A program made the position numbers and the translations under genes. Shown piece after piece: positions 24,066 through 31,770 of a DNA stretch of 35,707 nt. Every line of letters begins with the position of its first letter. Position 1 is the first letter of the stretch. This DNA is from an uncultured Clostridia bacterium (lineage in GTDB: Bacteria > Bacillota > Clostridia > Christensenellales > Borkfalkiaceae): contig CAKQKE010000013.1 in the NCBI GenBank assembly GCA_934247935.1, forward strand, positions 1-35,707. The letters run 5' to 3'. The notes beneath the pieces were generated by a model that worked only from the letters and a program-made list of their open reading frames with translations, searched no databases and was not told the DNA's origin.

Positions 24066-24611
24066 TTAATAAATTTCGATTAAGCCGTCGCTGTATTCTT
24101 GCAGATATTCTTCGCCGCAATATCTTCCGTATCTTTCAAGGTCGATAAAGTCGATAATGCTGTCGGGTATTTCGTAGCCACAACAGTCGAGCATTTCTTT
24201 GCCGTAATCTTCCCACGAATAGCCGCTCCAAAGATTGATACAATCGTCCCAACGGTCGCCGTGAGATTTTACTTTTTCTTCAAAATCATCGAAATCACGC
24301 ACTTCGAGGAACGCACAAAAAACTTTGTATTTGTAATCGTCGTCTAAAACGCCCGATTCTTTCAAAGTATTGAACAGCGTTTCGGGGTTTACGTAATCCC
24401 AATTTATTGAACGGTCTTCGATACCTTCAATGTCCTGTATGAACAGTTCTTCGTCGATACCTTCGAGTTCAAAACCTTCTTTTTTAAGTTCTTCTACGAT
24501 TTCGTCCCATTCGTTATAATCCGAAAGGTCAAGCCATTTCGAGCCTAATGCTCTTTCGTTACATTCGTTATATGAACCCCACGAGCCTATAACTATTTTT
24601 ATATCATTCAT
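24066..24611 (-). CDS. ardA: Antirestriction protein ArdA
   Basis: The 181-residue protein is strongly acidic and follows the ArdA pattern: an early WLDLSDYNEWDEIVEELKKEG, then ELFIQDIEGI, and a late ERYGRYCGEEYLQEY with a glycine-rich turn. ArdA dimers imitate bent B-form DNA and block type I restriction enzymes, protecting an incoming element. The length is close to the usual 165-185. The ATG lies inside the last codons of a 32-residue ORF and shares bases with its TGA, so the two are coupled. It belongs to the right-arm establishment operon. Confidence 0.88.
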   Translation of the reverse strand: MNDIKIVIGSWGSYNECNERALGSKWLDLSDYNEWDEIVEELKKEGFELEGIDEELFIQDIEGIEDRSINWDYVNPETLFNTLKESGVLDDDYKYKVFCAFLEVRDFDDFEEKVKSHGDRWDDCINLWSGYSWEDYGKEMLDCCGYEIPDSIIDFIDLERYGRYCGEEYLQEYSDGLIEIY

Positions 24612-24702
24612 TTTTTAAGCCTCCTTCGATAATAAGTTTTTCTTCGATTCTTTCTTTTGCTTCATCGAGTAATTCTTCTAAATCAATAATTGGTGCATTC
24701 AT
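24604..24702 (-). CDS. Very small acidic protein (32 residues)
   Basis: An ATG at 24702 opens a 33-codon frame whose product starts MNAPIIDLEELL and is one predicted amphipathic helix rich in Glu and Lys. GAGGAG lies 9 nt before it, inside the end of the previous gene, and its TGA overlaps the ardA start. The good ribosome binding site and the overlap at both sides suggest real translation, perhaps as a coupling or leader peptide for ardA. Confidence 0.55.
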   Translation of the reverse strand: MNAPIIDLEELLDEAKERIEEKLIIEGGLKNE

Positions 24703-24704
24703 AA

Positions 24705-24917
24705 TTAAAACTCCTCGAATTCGTCTATATAAATTTTTGTGTATAAACAACCGTATTCAAAGTAACGGCGATTGTCATCAAACAATAGGTCAAAAGTTTT
24801 AACGCTTATTCTTCCTGTGTCACTCACGGCAACCGTTACTTCGCGTTTTTCATCATCGACTTCGAGTAAATCGAACGTTATAAAATTTTCACCGTTAAAA
24901 TAATCGTATTCGGGCAT
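24705..24917 (-). CDS. Small hypothetical protein (70 residues)
   Basis: I do not recognise this protein. It is acidic with alternating hydrophobic residues (FITFDLLEVDDEKREVTVAV) and ends YIDEFEEF. The ATG at 24917 has GGAGG 8 nt before it; an in-frame ATG 14 codons upstream would overlap the previous gene without such a site. It starts just after the stop of the preceding gene (24919) and ends 2 nt before the 32-residue ORF. Its charge again suggests a small anti-defence or accessory protein, without proof. Confidence 0.65.
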   Translation of the reverse strand: MPEYDYFNGENFITFDLLEVDDEKREVTVAVSDTGRISVKTFDLLFDDNRRYFEYGCLYTKIYIDEFEEF

Positions 24918-24918
24918 T

Positions 24919-25230
24919 TCAGTTTTCCTCCACGATTTTGTACCATACCTGATATTCAACTTCTAAATCGAGTATATCGTAAGAACCGTCTTTATCTCTA
25001 TAAACGGGAACGTCGGTATAATACATTGTGATATATCCTTTGAATTCGTTTGACTTGTCTTTAATAGGACGGCAAGCCTTTTCTACGTCGTCGAATACTC
25101 TTATGAACGGTTTATTGTTCTTCGAGATACATGGACAGAGTAAATTACCTTCGGACAAGTATCCGAAACCGGACAATTTTTTATCCGATTTACTTCTTAC
25201 GTTAGAGATTGAGAATGCTACTTTTTTCAT
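24919..25230 (-). CDS. Hypothetical protein (103 residues), first gene of right arm
   Basis: I do not recognise this protein. It is soluble and mainly beta (GYITMYYTDVPVYRDKDGSYDIL) with a basic N-terminal third. AAAGGAG stands 7-8 nt before the ATG. It opens the minus-strand operon that runs through ArdA, PcfK-MutS and PcfJ to 20601. Its leader lies inside a large imperfect inverted repeat with a terminator hairpin, so expression of the whole arm may be controlled there. Confidence 0.68.
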   Translation of the reverse strand: MKKVAFSISNVRSKSDKKLSGFGYLSEGNLLCPCISKNNKPFIRVFDDVEKACRPIKDKSNEFKGYITMYYTDVPVYRDKDGSYDILDLEVEYQVWYKIVEEN

Positions 25231-25242
25231 TTTTTTATAACT

Positions 25243-25505
25243 CCTTTTTTATTTTCTGCCTTTCGGCAGGGGCAAGACGGCATAAGTCGAAACATTAAAA
25301 ATGAAAATCTTATTGCAGTTGAATATGTCAACGACCAAAGACCTTTGAGCGAAAAATAGTGTCGTGAAATAAAAAAAGAGCCAAACTCATTATCGAGTCT
25401 GACTCTATCTTTATATATGAAATGTTTACGCGCTATTTTTCCGTGCCGTTGACATATTCGCTGACTTATGCGACGATAGCCCCAACGAAAGGCAAATAAA
25501 AAAGG
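25243..25505. repeat. Imperfect inverted repeat of about 260 bp in the right-arm leader
   Basis: Outer arms CCTTTTTTATTT and GCCTTTCG recur as reverse complements at 25484-25505. GCATAAGTC (25280-25288) mirrors GACTTATGC (25463-25471), and GAATATGTCAACG (25321-25333) mirrors CGTTGACATATTC (25447-25459). The left arm carries about 32 extra bases. The terminator hairpin at 25377-25406 sits in the centre. It could be a folded leader RNA, a protein-binding region near the attachment site, or a small degenerate insertion. Confidence 0.6.
25377..25406 (-). terminator. Terminator or attenuator ahead of the right-arm operon
   Basis: A 12-bp stem with two G-U pairs (arms 25377-25388 and 25395-25406) is followed on the minus strand by seven T. 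It lies 147 nt before the first right-arm gene, so it either blocks read-through from the tRNA genes or attenuates the operon. I see no convincing promoter between it and the gene. Confidence 0.75.
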
Positions 25506-25528
25506 ATAATGTATTATATATGAAAAAA

Positions 25529-25548
25529 GGACGCATTTCATAGCGTCC
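25529..25548 (-). terminator. Second terminator behind the tRNA genes
   Basis: GGACGC (25529-25534) pairs with GCGTCC (25543-25548), and six T follow on the minus strand. It lies just inside the element, next to the right repeat. Confidence 0.6.
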
Positions 25549-25564
25549 CTTCTTTCGGTAAAGC

Positions 25565-25639
25565 AAAAACTATCCGAATACCGCTTTTCGATACAGCAGT
25601 GTTCGGATAGTCCTTTCTTGGTGGAGATAAGGGGATTCG
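25565..25639. repeat. Right attachment repeat, 75 bp
   Basis: This copy is identical to 2277-2351 and rebuilds the tRNA-Ala 3' end (25619-25639) and its terminator. The terminator stem is ACTATCCGAA / TTCGGATAGT (25569-25578 / 25602-25611), with a minus-strand T-run at 25565-25569. The repeat ends inside the T-arm of the tRNA gene. Confidence 0.92.
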
Positions 25640-25694
25640 AACCCCTGGCCTATGCATTGCGAACGCATCGCTCTACCAACTGAGCCATATCCCC
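25619..25694 (-). tRNA. tRNA-Ala (anticodon CGC)
   Basis: The 76-nt gene folds as a full cloverleaf with encoded CCA. The acceptor stem GGGGATA / TATCTCC holds the G3-U70 pair that identifies alanine tRNAs. The anticodon loop is TTCGCAA, so the anticodon is CGC and reads GCG. Its 3' end is the integration target of the element. Confidence 0.97.
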
Positions 25695-25821
25695 ATGCAT
25701 TTTTTAGCAACTTGCGCCAACTTCATAATATTATATAAGCAGTTTATAATAATGCAAATTTTTTAAACTAAACCGCTATATATAAGCAAATTTGCCTTGC
25801 ATCTGATTGATTTTTTTCGTG

Positions 25822-25898
<77 letters not shown>

Positions 25899-25912
25899 GG
25901 ATTTTCTTTAAT

Positions 25913-25941
25913 ATTTTAGCACATTATCGCTTGATTAGCAA
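25913..25941 (-). promoter_or_regulatory. Promoter of the tRNA-Val / tRNA-Ala operon
   Basis: On the minus strand TTGCTA (25936-25941) and TAAAAT (25913-25918) are 17 bp apart with an extended -10 TGC. The mature tRNA-Val starts 15 nt after the -10. Confidence 0.7.
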
Positions 25942-26749
25942 CTGTTTTTACATAATTTGAATATTTTTCTTTTCTCTGCCCTACGGCATTAAATTTTTAA
26001 CGCTTGAATTAAATTTCTGCACGCCGCCATGTCAAAAATTACCGCTTATATTTTTGCCCGCATTAACTATATAATTTCATTAAATTTTACTTTAAAGCGA
26101 CGTAATAAAACGTTTTTAATTCAATCGTCAATATTTTTTAAAGAAAAACGTCTTTAAATAAATAGGTTTACAAAATCGACCTGAAAAATTTTTTTAAATA
26201 CCTATTGTTTTTATCAAATTACCATGTTATAATCTTTGCGAAAACTTTTATAATGAAAAACTTTGCCACTTTTAAATTCTTTTATAAAAACAAACAATAA
26301 ATTTTTCACGTAAAAATGTGAACATTTTTCCTTTTTTCGTATCAAAGTACGCCAAAATTAAGCAATAAAGTTGTCGGGATTTTCGTTCGTAACGTGCCTG
26401 TACATTATCGAGTTGTCTTTATAAAAACTGTGGTAAATTATCGACATGCTTTGTTCCCTTAAATTCGATTTCTTTTTTGATGTCAGACAAGACTTAAAAT
26501 TGTTAAAACAATCGAAAAAGTATTAATTTTTTAATTAAAGCGAACTTTTTACCCACAGTATAATATGATTTGCGCTTAAATGCAATATATTTGGCTCAAT
26601 TTAACAATTGACTTATAATTTTTACTCATGTAAACTTGAATGTGAACATAACGAAAATATATTCAGGCAGTTTTATTCACGTGTAAATAATTTGCCTAAA
26701 ACAGATTTATCGTTAAAAAACCATGTAAGGAGATATAAGGAGAAAAACA
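25942..26749. other. Long AT-rich intergenic region
   Basis: I see no gene in about 800 bp. A weak promoter candidate for the gene at 26750 is TTGACT (26608-26613) and TAAACT (26631-26636), 17 bp apart. An isolated TATAAT lies at 26559-26564 without a good -35. The length and A/T content suggest a regulatory upstream region of a surface-protein gene. Confidence 0.35.
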
Positions 26750-29011
26750 ATGACTCAATTTAAGAAAATTTTTATGGTAATTTTATCCGTAATTTGCTTG
26801 TCGTTTACTTTTGCCGCTTGTCAAAGCACAAACAAAGGCAATTCAGACAGCGATGACTCGGCGACCCCGATTCCGGTTGCCTTACACCTGAAAAATTACA
26901 AGACAAACTTCACCGAAGGCGACGAGTTTTCCGTGGGCAACCTTGTAGTCGAAGCCGAATATGACGATGCGTCGAAAGTCCTACTTTCCGCAGAAAACTA
27001 CGAAGTCGATTATTCCGCTTACAATAAAGACGTAGCGGGCACTTACAACATTGAGGTAAAAGCATTGGGACTTACAAAAACTTATTCGGTAAACGTAGCC
27101 GCAAAAATCGTTTGCACGAAAATCGAATTTGTTTCGGGCACGACCGAATTCACTTCGGGCGACGAATTTACTTATAAAGATATTGTCGTAAAGGCGACTT
27201 ATTCGGACGAAAAGACGAAAATAGTTCCGCTTGACGATTTGCAAGTAGACAGCACCGATTTCGACTCTACTCAAGAAGGCACTTACGTAATAACGATTTC
27301 CGCATACGGCGTAAAAACCACTTATGAAGTAACTGTAAGCAAAATCGACGGTTTAAACGTTTTGATGATCGGCAACAGTTTCTCCGAAGACACAGTAAGA
27401 TGGGTTTACGACATCGCAAAAGATTTAGGCATTGAAAACGTAAACGTTTGCAATATGTATATAGGCGGTTGCTCGATAGATACGCACTATGCAAACGCCG
27501 TAAACAACAGAGCAAATTACGATTTCCAAGTTTACAACTCCACAAGCGGACAGTGGGATCACAACCAAAACAAAACCCTTCAATACGGAATTAAATACGC
27601 AAATTGGGACTACATTTCCCTTCAACAATCCAGCGGCGTTTCGGGCGTGTATACAAGTTATGCAAATTTGCAAAACCTTATGGATTACGTAAAGCAAAAC
27701 GCCACTAAACCTAATGTAAAACTCGTTTGGAACATGACCTGGGCTTACAGTGCAAATTCAACTCACGGAGAGTTTGTAAATTACGATAGAGACCAACTCA
27801 AAATGTACAACGCTATCGCCGATTGCGTAAAGAAAGAGGTCTTGACAAAAGATTTTTACAAAGTTATTCCCAACGGAACCGCTATTCAAAACATTCGTAC
27901 GTCGTTTATCGGCGACAATTTGACAAGAGACGGTTATCACCTCACTTACGATCTGGGCAGATTTGTCGCGGGGCTCAACCTTGTGTACACCCTCACGGGC
28001 GCGGACATTACTCAACTTAATTATACCCCGTCGGGCGTGCCTGCCGCTTATAAGCAAGTCGTGATAGAAAGTATACTCAATGCGGCTGAAAAACCTTATG
28101 AATACACCAAATCTCAATATCTGACCGAACCCGAATTTATCACCGATGAAGAAATCGCGACTAAAAACTTAGTCAAAATGAATTATCTTCCCATAGGCAA
28201 CGCGTATTACAACGCGATGGATACAAATTACAACAAACTCATCACTAACGCGGGAAACTGTCCGCAATTCGTGACCACCGCAAAATGGTTTACAAAAGAA
28301 GAATTGCCTATAGGTTCTATAATAATTTTAAAACGCGGTTGGCAATACAGACCCGAGGCATGGACTGACGACGTAAAACAAACAAGCCGCCCCGACATAA
28401 CCACTTCTCCGCGCGTAGACATTGACGCAGAATGGTGGGGAAATTATAAATACCGCGCATTCAATATCGCAAAAGTAGGAACTCCCGCATTGAACGGAGC
28501 GTTTAGTCAAGCGTTGGACGCATTTACGATTTACGTTCCGCAAGGGACTCCGCTTGCGACTACCCCCGATTACAGTTCGGGCGACGAAGCACTTCTGGCT
28601 GCAAACGGCAAAAACATAAGCGAAATGAAACAACTCGACCTTTTACCGATAATCGGCTTCTACAACAGTACCATAACCACTACTCCCATTCTCCAAACGC
28701 CCAGCAGTTTGAACAATAAATTTGTTTCGTCGGACGTTTTAACAAGGGCAACGCTACCGGTAGGCTCGGTAATTATAATCGATAAAGATTATCAATGCCG
28801 ACCCGACGCATGGGTATCAGGCACTAAAACAACAAGCCGTCCCGCTACCGTTTCCGCAAAAACCGAAACGACGGTAATAAACGTAACCTCGGAATGGTGG
28901 GGAAATTACGACGCCTTGACACTTATCACGGCTAAAATAGGTATGCCCGAAATACATCAAACGCCTTACGAAGTATTTAAACACGTAAGAGTTTACGTAC
29001 CCAACAACTAA
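26750..29011 (+). CDS. Lipoprotein with SGNH-type DUF4886 domain
   Basis: The protein has 753 residues. The signal peptide ends in lipobox FAAC with Cys24. Two Ig-like domains follow (about 43-117 and 122-198), each starting with a TEGDEF / TSGDEF phrase. A DUF4886 hydrolase domain (about 203-410) has SGNH block I IGNSFSED with the likely nucleophile Ser, a Gly-rich GGCSID block, and block V DGYHLTYDLGRF with Asp and His near 394-397. The C-terminal third is a duplicated domain (about 475-608 and 622-753), both with CRPDAW or YRPEAW, TSRP and EWWGNY. SGNH enzymes of this kind are mostly esterases that act on decorated glycans. The substrate here is unknown. Confidence 0.85.
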   Translation: MTQFKKIFMVILSVICLSFTFAACQSTNKGNSDSDDSATPIPVALHLKNYKTNFTEGDEFSVGNLVVEAEYDDASKVLLSAENYEVDYSAYNKDVAGTYNIEVKALGLTKTYSVNVAAKIVCTKIEFVSGTTEFTSGDEFTYKDIVVKATYSDEKTKIVPLDDLQVDSTDFDSTQEGTYVITISAYGVKTTYEVTVSKIDGLNVLMIGNSFSEDTVRWVYDIAKDLGIENVNVCNMYIGGCSIDTHYANAVNNRANYDFQVYNSTSGQWDHNQNKTLQYGIKYANWDYISLQQSSGVSGVYTSYANLQNLMDYVKQNATKPNVKLVWNMTWAYSANSTHGEFVNYDRDQLKMYNAIADCVKKEVLTKDFYKVIPNGTAIQNIRTSFIGDNLTRDGYHLTYDLGRFVAGLNLVYTLTGADITQLNYTPSGVPAAYKQVVIESILNAAEKPYEYTKSQYLTEPEFITDEEIATKNLVKMNYLPIGNAYYNAMDTNYNKLITNAGNCPQFVTTAKWFTKEELPIGSIIILKRGWQYRPEAWTDDVKQTSRPDITTSPRVDIDAEWWGNYKYRAFNIAKVGTPALNGAFSQALDAFTIYVPQGTPLATTPDYSSGDEALLAANGKNISEMKQLDLLPIIGFYNSTITTTPILQTPSSLNNKFVSSDVLTRATLPVGSVIIIDKDYQCRPDAWVSGTKTTSRPATVSAKTETTVINVTSEWWGNYDALTLITAKIGMPEIHQTPYEVFKHVRVYVPNN

Positions 29012-29028
29012 AAATTTAATTTAGCATA

Positions 29029-29069
29029 ATACCCTCGCATTGCTTTATTGGCAAGGCGAGGGTATTTTT
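29029..29069 (+). terminator. Terminator of the DUF4886 gene
   Basis: ATACCCTCGC (29029-29038) pairs perfectly with GCGAGGGTAT (29056-29065) and is followed by T. It lies 18 nt after the stop. Confidence 0.88.
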
Positions 29070-29198
29070 GGCGTTATTTATGGAAAGGGTGTTTATGTGT
29101 ATTTTTAGCGGCGTTTACCGCAAAGTATGGGGGACTGAAATCGGCTGTTTTATCATTTTTATTTGAGCGATTTTACGTTGTTTTGTTTGCTGAAAATT

Positions 29199-29948
29199 TT
29201 AAATATTTCTCGGTTTGAAGCATACGTACATTCTGAACACGTCTTTTTCACCGCGTTTTTCAACGATAGAATAGTTGTATTCGTCAATCTTTTTAAGGTA
29301 TACGTCAATGACGTCTCCCTCGAAACATTGCTCTAAAAATTCGTTCTCGACGTAATCGATTTGCTTTTCGTCAAAAACTTTAAGAGGGAAAACGTCAAGG
29401 GCGAATTTTGCAAAAACCACGTTGTTTATATGTCTGTTTGCGTCGAGGTCGCTGAACATAGCCTTCTTTGAATAAACGTATTTATACTCGGCTATACTCT
29501 CTTTAACTTCCTCTTTATCGACGGCTTTGTCTGTTCTGTAATCGGTAATCAGCGACGGCAAAGTCGAAGTTTTCATCAATTTGTTGTTTTTTACGTCGAG
29601 TATGCACCAATCGGAATAAAATTTTACGCAATCGTTTCCGTCAACGTCTTTAAAAACTCCGCTTCGACCAAACCTTACAAACCCGGGCTTATGCGGCCAA
29701 GTCGATACTTGCAAAACGTCGGCGACTTTGGGACGTTTGTCTATTTTCATTATTATTTTCGTCACGACCCATTTTACGCCGTATTTTTGTCCCACAGTCT
29801 CCATTCCTATTTGCATTTGTGCTGTGTGAGTCCCTACGATATCCTCGTATAAATTAAGCATTTTAGGCACAGACATTTCATAAAGCGCATCGCAATCGGA
29901 ATAGTTTACGACATACGTATCGCGTAAAGTGTTCGATAAAGTATCCAT
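29199..29948 (-). CDS. Acyl-ACP thioesterase
   Basis: This 249-residue double hotdog enzyme cuts acyl-ACP to release free fatty acid. The N-terminal hotdog starts near Tyr12 (VNYSDCDALYEMSVPKML), and the family motif SDLDANRHINNVVF in the second hotdog (166-179) carries the catalytic Asp, Asn and His residues of the FatA/FatB group. The length fits bacterial members. It follows the DegV/FakB-type gene with a 3-nt gap on the same strand, so the two share a message. Together they suggest a local route that releases fatty acid and hands it to a fatty-acid-binding protein. That link is inferred from the gene order. Confidence 0.88.
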   Translation of the reverse strand: MDTLSNTLRDTYVVNYSDCDALYEMSVPKMLNLYEDIVGTHTAQMQIGMETVGQKYGVKWVVTKIIMKIDKRPKVADVLQVSTWPHKPGFVRFGRSGVFKDVDGNDCVKFYSDWCILDVKNNKLMKTSTLPSLITDYRTDKAVDKEEVKESIAEYKYVYSKKAMFSDLDANRHINNVVFAKFALDVFPLKVFDEKQIDYVENEFLEQCFEGDVIDVYLKKIDEYNYSIVEKRGEKDVFRMYVCFKPRNI

Positions 29949-29951
29949 ACT

Positions 29952-30809
29952 CTACCTCCTGTCGGCTAAATAGTAAAGAGACAAAGTTCCCGGACCGGAA
30001 TGGCAACCGATTATAGGACCAAGGTCGGTAATTACGGGCTTTATACCCGTTTCGTTTTCTATTTCGGTCGCGAGAAGTTGGGCGTCGGACAAACAATCTG
30101 CGTGGGAAATATAACATAACGTGCAAGATTTGCTATGCGTTTTTACAAAATCGTCGCATAATGTTTTTATTGATTTTTTTCTCGAAATAACCTTTTTTAC
30201 CGCGTCGAGATGCCCTTCGTTGTCCATTCTCATTACCGGTTTAATGTTTAAAATGCTGCCCACAATCGCCGTGGTTTGCTTTACTCTGCCTCCCGCAACG
30301 AGATATTTTAAATTATCGACAGTAAAACAGTGATTGAGTTGCCATTTCAATTTTTCGGCATAATCGATTATTTCGTCAATATTTTCGCACTTATCGGCAT
30401 ATTTTTTCACAAGTATGGCGTACATACCGTGTCCAGAACATGCGCATAGCGAATCTATTACGTAAATTCTCTTTTGCCCGTCCTTATTTATCGCGTTTGC
30501 CGCCGCCAAAGCGTTTTTATAAGTATCGCTTAAGCCGCTTGAAAATGCAAGATGAAGTATAATATTGTCGTCGTTTAACTTGCTTTTAAAAAATTCTTCG
30601 TAAATGGATTGATTTATCTGCGAAGTCGAGGTTTTTGCTCCGCTGCGCATTTTTGGATAAAGCCCGCTGCTTACAACAGTGTCGGTCCGGGTTGAATATT
30701 CTTTTCCGTCTATTAAATAAGTCATCGGCAAAACTTCAAATTCGTTTTCTTTAATGGTAGATGCGGGTAAGTCACAAGTCGCTTCAAGGGAAATGGTTAA
30801 ATTTTTCAT
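29952..30809 (-). CDS. DegV family fatty-acid-binding protein (FakB-type)
   Basis: This 285-residue protein is close to the usual DegV length of 280-290. The family's ligand-binding features are visible: KTSTSQIN (59-66), AFSSGLSDTY (88-97) and a late region with CHSGPGTL. FakB proteins bind a fatty acid and present it to the kinase FakA for phosphorylation, feeding exogenous or recycled acyl chains into phospholipid. No fakA is in the window. An extended -10 promoter (TGC TATACT) lies upstream, and the thioesterase gene follows directly. Confidence 0.9.
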   Translation of the reverse strand: MKNLTISLEATCDLPASTIKENEFEVLPMTYLIDGKEYSTRTDTVVSSGLYPKMRSGAKTSTSQINQSIYEEFFKSKLNDDNIILHLAFSSGLSDTYKNALAAANAINKDGQKRIYVIDSLCACSGHGMYAILVKKYADKCENIDEIIDYAEKLKWQLNHCFTVDNLKYLVAGGRVKQTTAIVGSILNIKPVMRMDNEGHLDAVKKVISRKKSIKTLCDDFVKTHSKSCTLCYISHADCLSDAQLLATEIENETGIKPVITDLGPIIGCHSGPGTLSLYYLADRR

Positions 30810-30835
30810 GAATGCCTCCGTTCGTTTTTTATTTT

Positions 30836-30844
30836 AGTATAGCA
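30836..30844 (-). promoter_or_regulatory. Extended -10 promoter of the degV-thioesterase operon
   Basis: The minus strand reads TGCTATACT, an extended -10 (TATACT at 30836-30841). No strong -35 is seen at 17 bp. AGG-rich bases precede the degV-family ATG 27 nt downstream. Confidence 0.5.
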
Positions 30845-30920
30845 TACACGGCGGCAAATGTTGCTCTACACTTAATTTTTAAACTACACTCTTTAAAAAG
30901 ATAATTCTACCGCATAAAAA

Positions 30921-30954
30921 CCGACTCTACCGTGAGTAGAATCGGCATTTTTTG
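30921..30954. terminator. Bidirectional hairpin between divergent genes
   Basis: CCGACTCTAC (30921-30930) pairs with GTAGAATCGG (30936-30945) at nine of ten positions. T-runs follow on both strands. It lies directly before the -35 of the XRE gene, so it may insulate the divergent units or serve as a regulator site. Confidence 0.6.
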
Positions 30955-30981
30955 TTGACAAAACCGCTGAAATATTATAAT
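30955..30981 (+). promoter_or_regulatory. Promoter of the XRE gene
   Basis: TTGACA (30955-30960) and TATAAT (30976-30981) are both perfect but only 15 bp apart. Transcription would start near 30988, so the ATG at 30990 would be almost the first codon of the message. Confidence 0.6.
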
Positions 30982-30983
30982 AT

Positions 30984-31589
30984 ATGCTTATGGAGAACTT
31001 AAATAAGACGTTATCTGAAAATTTAATAAAGTACAGAGTGCAAGCGGGATATACTCAACTCGAACTCGGCGAAATGATCGGATATTCGGACAAATCGGTA
31101 TCCAAATGGGAAAGGAGCGAAGGTATGCCCGACGTATCCGTCCTTTTAAAACTTGCCGAAATTTACGGCGTAACTGTAAACGACTTCGTCTACCATACCG
31201 ACTCGCAGGTAAACAAGAAAAAGAAGGACAAAATTTCCCATCATCTTATAGTAACGCTGTCGACGGGACTTGTCTGGCTTGTGGCAAGTTTGTTTTTCGT
31301 GCTGTTTTTCATCATCGACGCAACTTCGTCGCATGCCTGGTTGTCGTTTATTTACGCGATTTTCGTTTCGGGCATCGTCCTCACGGTTTTCAGCGTAAAA
31401 TGGGGCAATTCTTATACTACCGCGGCAACAACTTCGGTAATTTTATGGGGCGCGGTACTCTCTCTTTGCCTATCGATTCCATTCTCGATTGTATGGATAA
31501 TTTGCCTTTGCGCCGGAATTTTTCAACTTTTGATAGTGTTCTTCTTCATTTTAAGAAGACACATTCATATAAGCAAAAATAAGAAATAA
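30984..31589 (+). CDS. Membrane-anchored XRE-family regulator
   Basis: The 201-residue protein has an N-terminal XRE helix-turn-helix (about 14-67, with YTQLELGEMIGYSDKSVSKWER), a basic linker (NKKKKDKISHH) and about four membrane spans in the C-terminal half (near 87-110, 118-138, 144-166 and 168-190). Such proteins place a DNA-binding domain at the membrane, probably to sense envelope or membrane stress; the signal here is unknown. Two in-frame ATGs lie at 30984 and 30990, neither with a ribosome binding site. The promoter position favours 30990 and a leaderless message. Confidence 0.85.
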   Translation: MLMENLNKTLSENLIKYRVQAGYTQLELGEMIGYSDKSVSKWERSEGMPDVSVLLKLAEIYGVTVNDFVYHTDSQVNKKKKDKISHHLIVTLSTGLVWLVASLFFVLFFIIDATSSHAWLSFIYAIFVSGIVLTVFSVKWGNSYTTAATTSVILWGAVLSLCLSIPFSIVWIICLCAGIFQLLIVFFFILRRHIHISKNKK

Positions 31590-31599
31590 AATTTGCTTG

Positions 31600-31630
31600 C
31601 GGCACGTCGTTTTAAGAGGCGTGCCGTTTT
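31600..31630 (+). terminator. Terminator of the XRE gene
   Basis: CGGCACG (31600-31606) pairs with CGTGCCG (31620-31626) and is followed by TTTT. It lies 10 nt after the stop. Confidence 0.8.
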
Positions 31631-31770
31631 ATAAATAAACAAAAGCGTTTTTATAGGAATAGGCAATGTTTTTTATAAATAAAATAAAACTTCATTATAT
31701 AGCAACTTGCTTATTTCGGTATAAATCAAACTCATAAAGCGATACGTTTATCTTTAATTTGTGTTTAGAT

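Larger units (their letters stand above)
2352..25639. mobile_element. Integrated element of 23,288 bp at tRNA-Ala (inovirus-like candidate)
   Basis: A perfect 75-bp direct repeat marks both ends. The serine recombinase gene lies just inside the left end, and the intact tRNA-Ala is restored at the right end. The content is a LexA-like repressor, an HUH replication initiator with downstream hairpins, a membrane P-loop ATPase, tiny single-span membrane proteins, lipoproteins, a secreted cargo protein, and an establishment arm with PcfJ, PcfK-MutS and ArdA. No relaxase, VirB4, terminase, capsid or tail gene was found. This argues against a complete conjugative element or a tailed phage and suggests a filamentous-phage-like or related ssDNA element. 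The boundaries are firm; the class is inferred. Confidence 0.9.

Noticed and set aside
2352..25639. Complete conjugative element or tailed prophage
   Set aside because: No relaxase, VirB4, VirB6, terminase, portal, capsid, tail or lysis gene could be found in either strand.
31106..31582. Second plus-strand frame inside the XRE gene
   Set aside because: It overlaps the XRE protein almost fully in another frame; the XRE frame has a clear helix-turn-helix and membrane spans.
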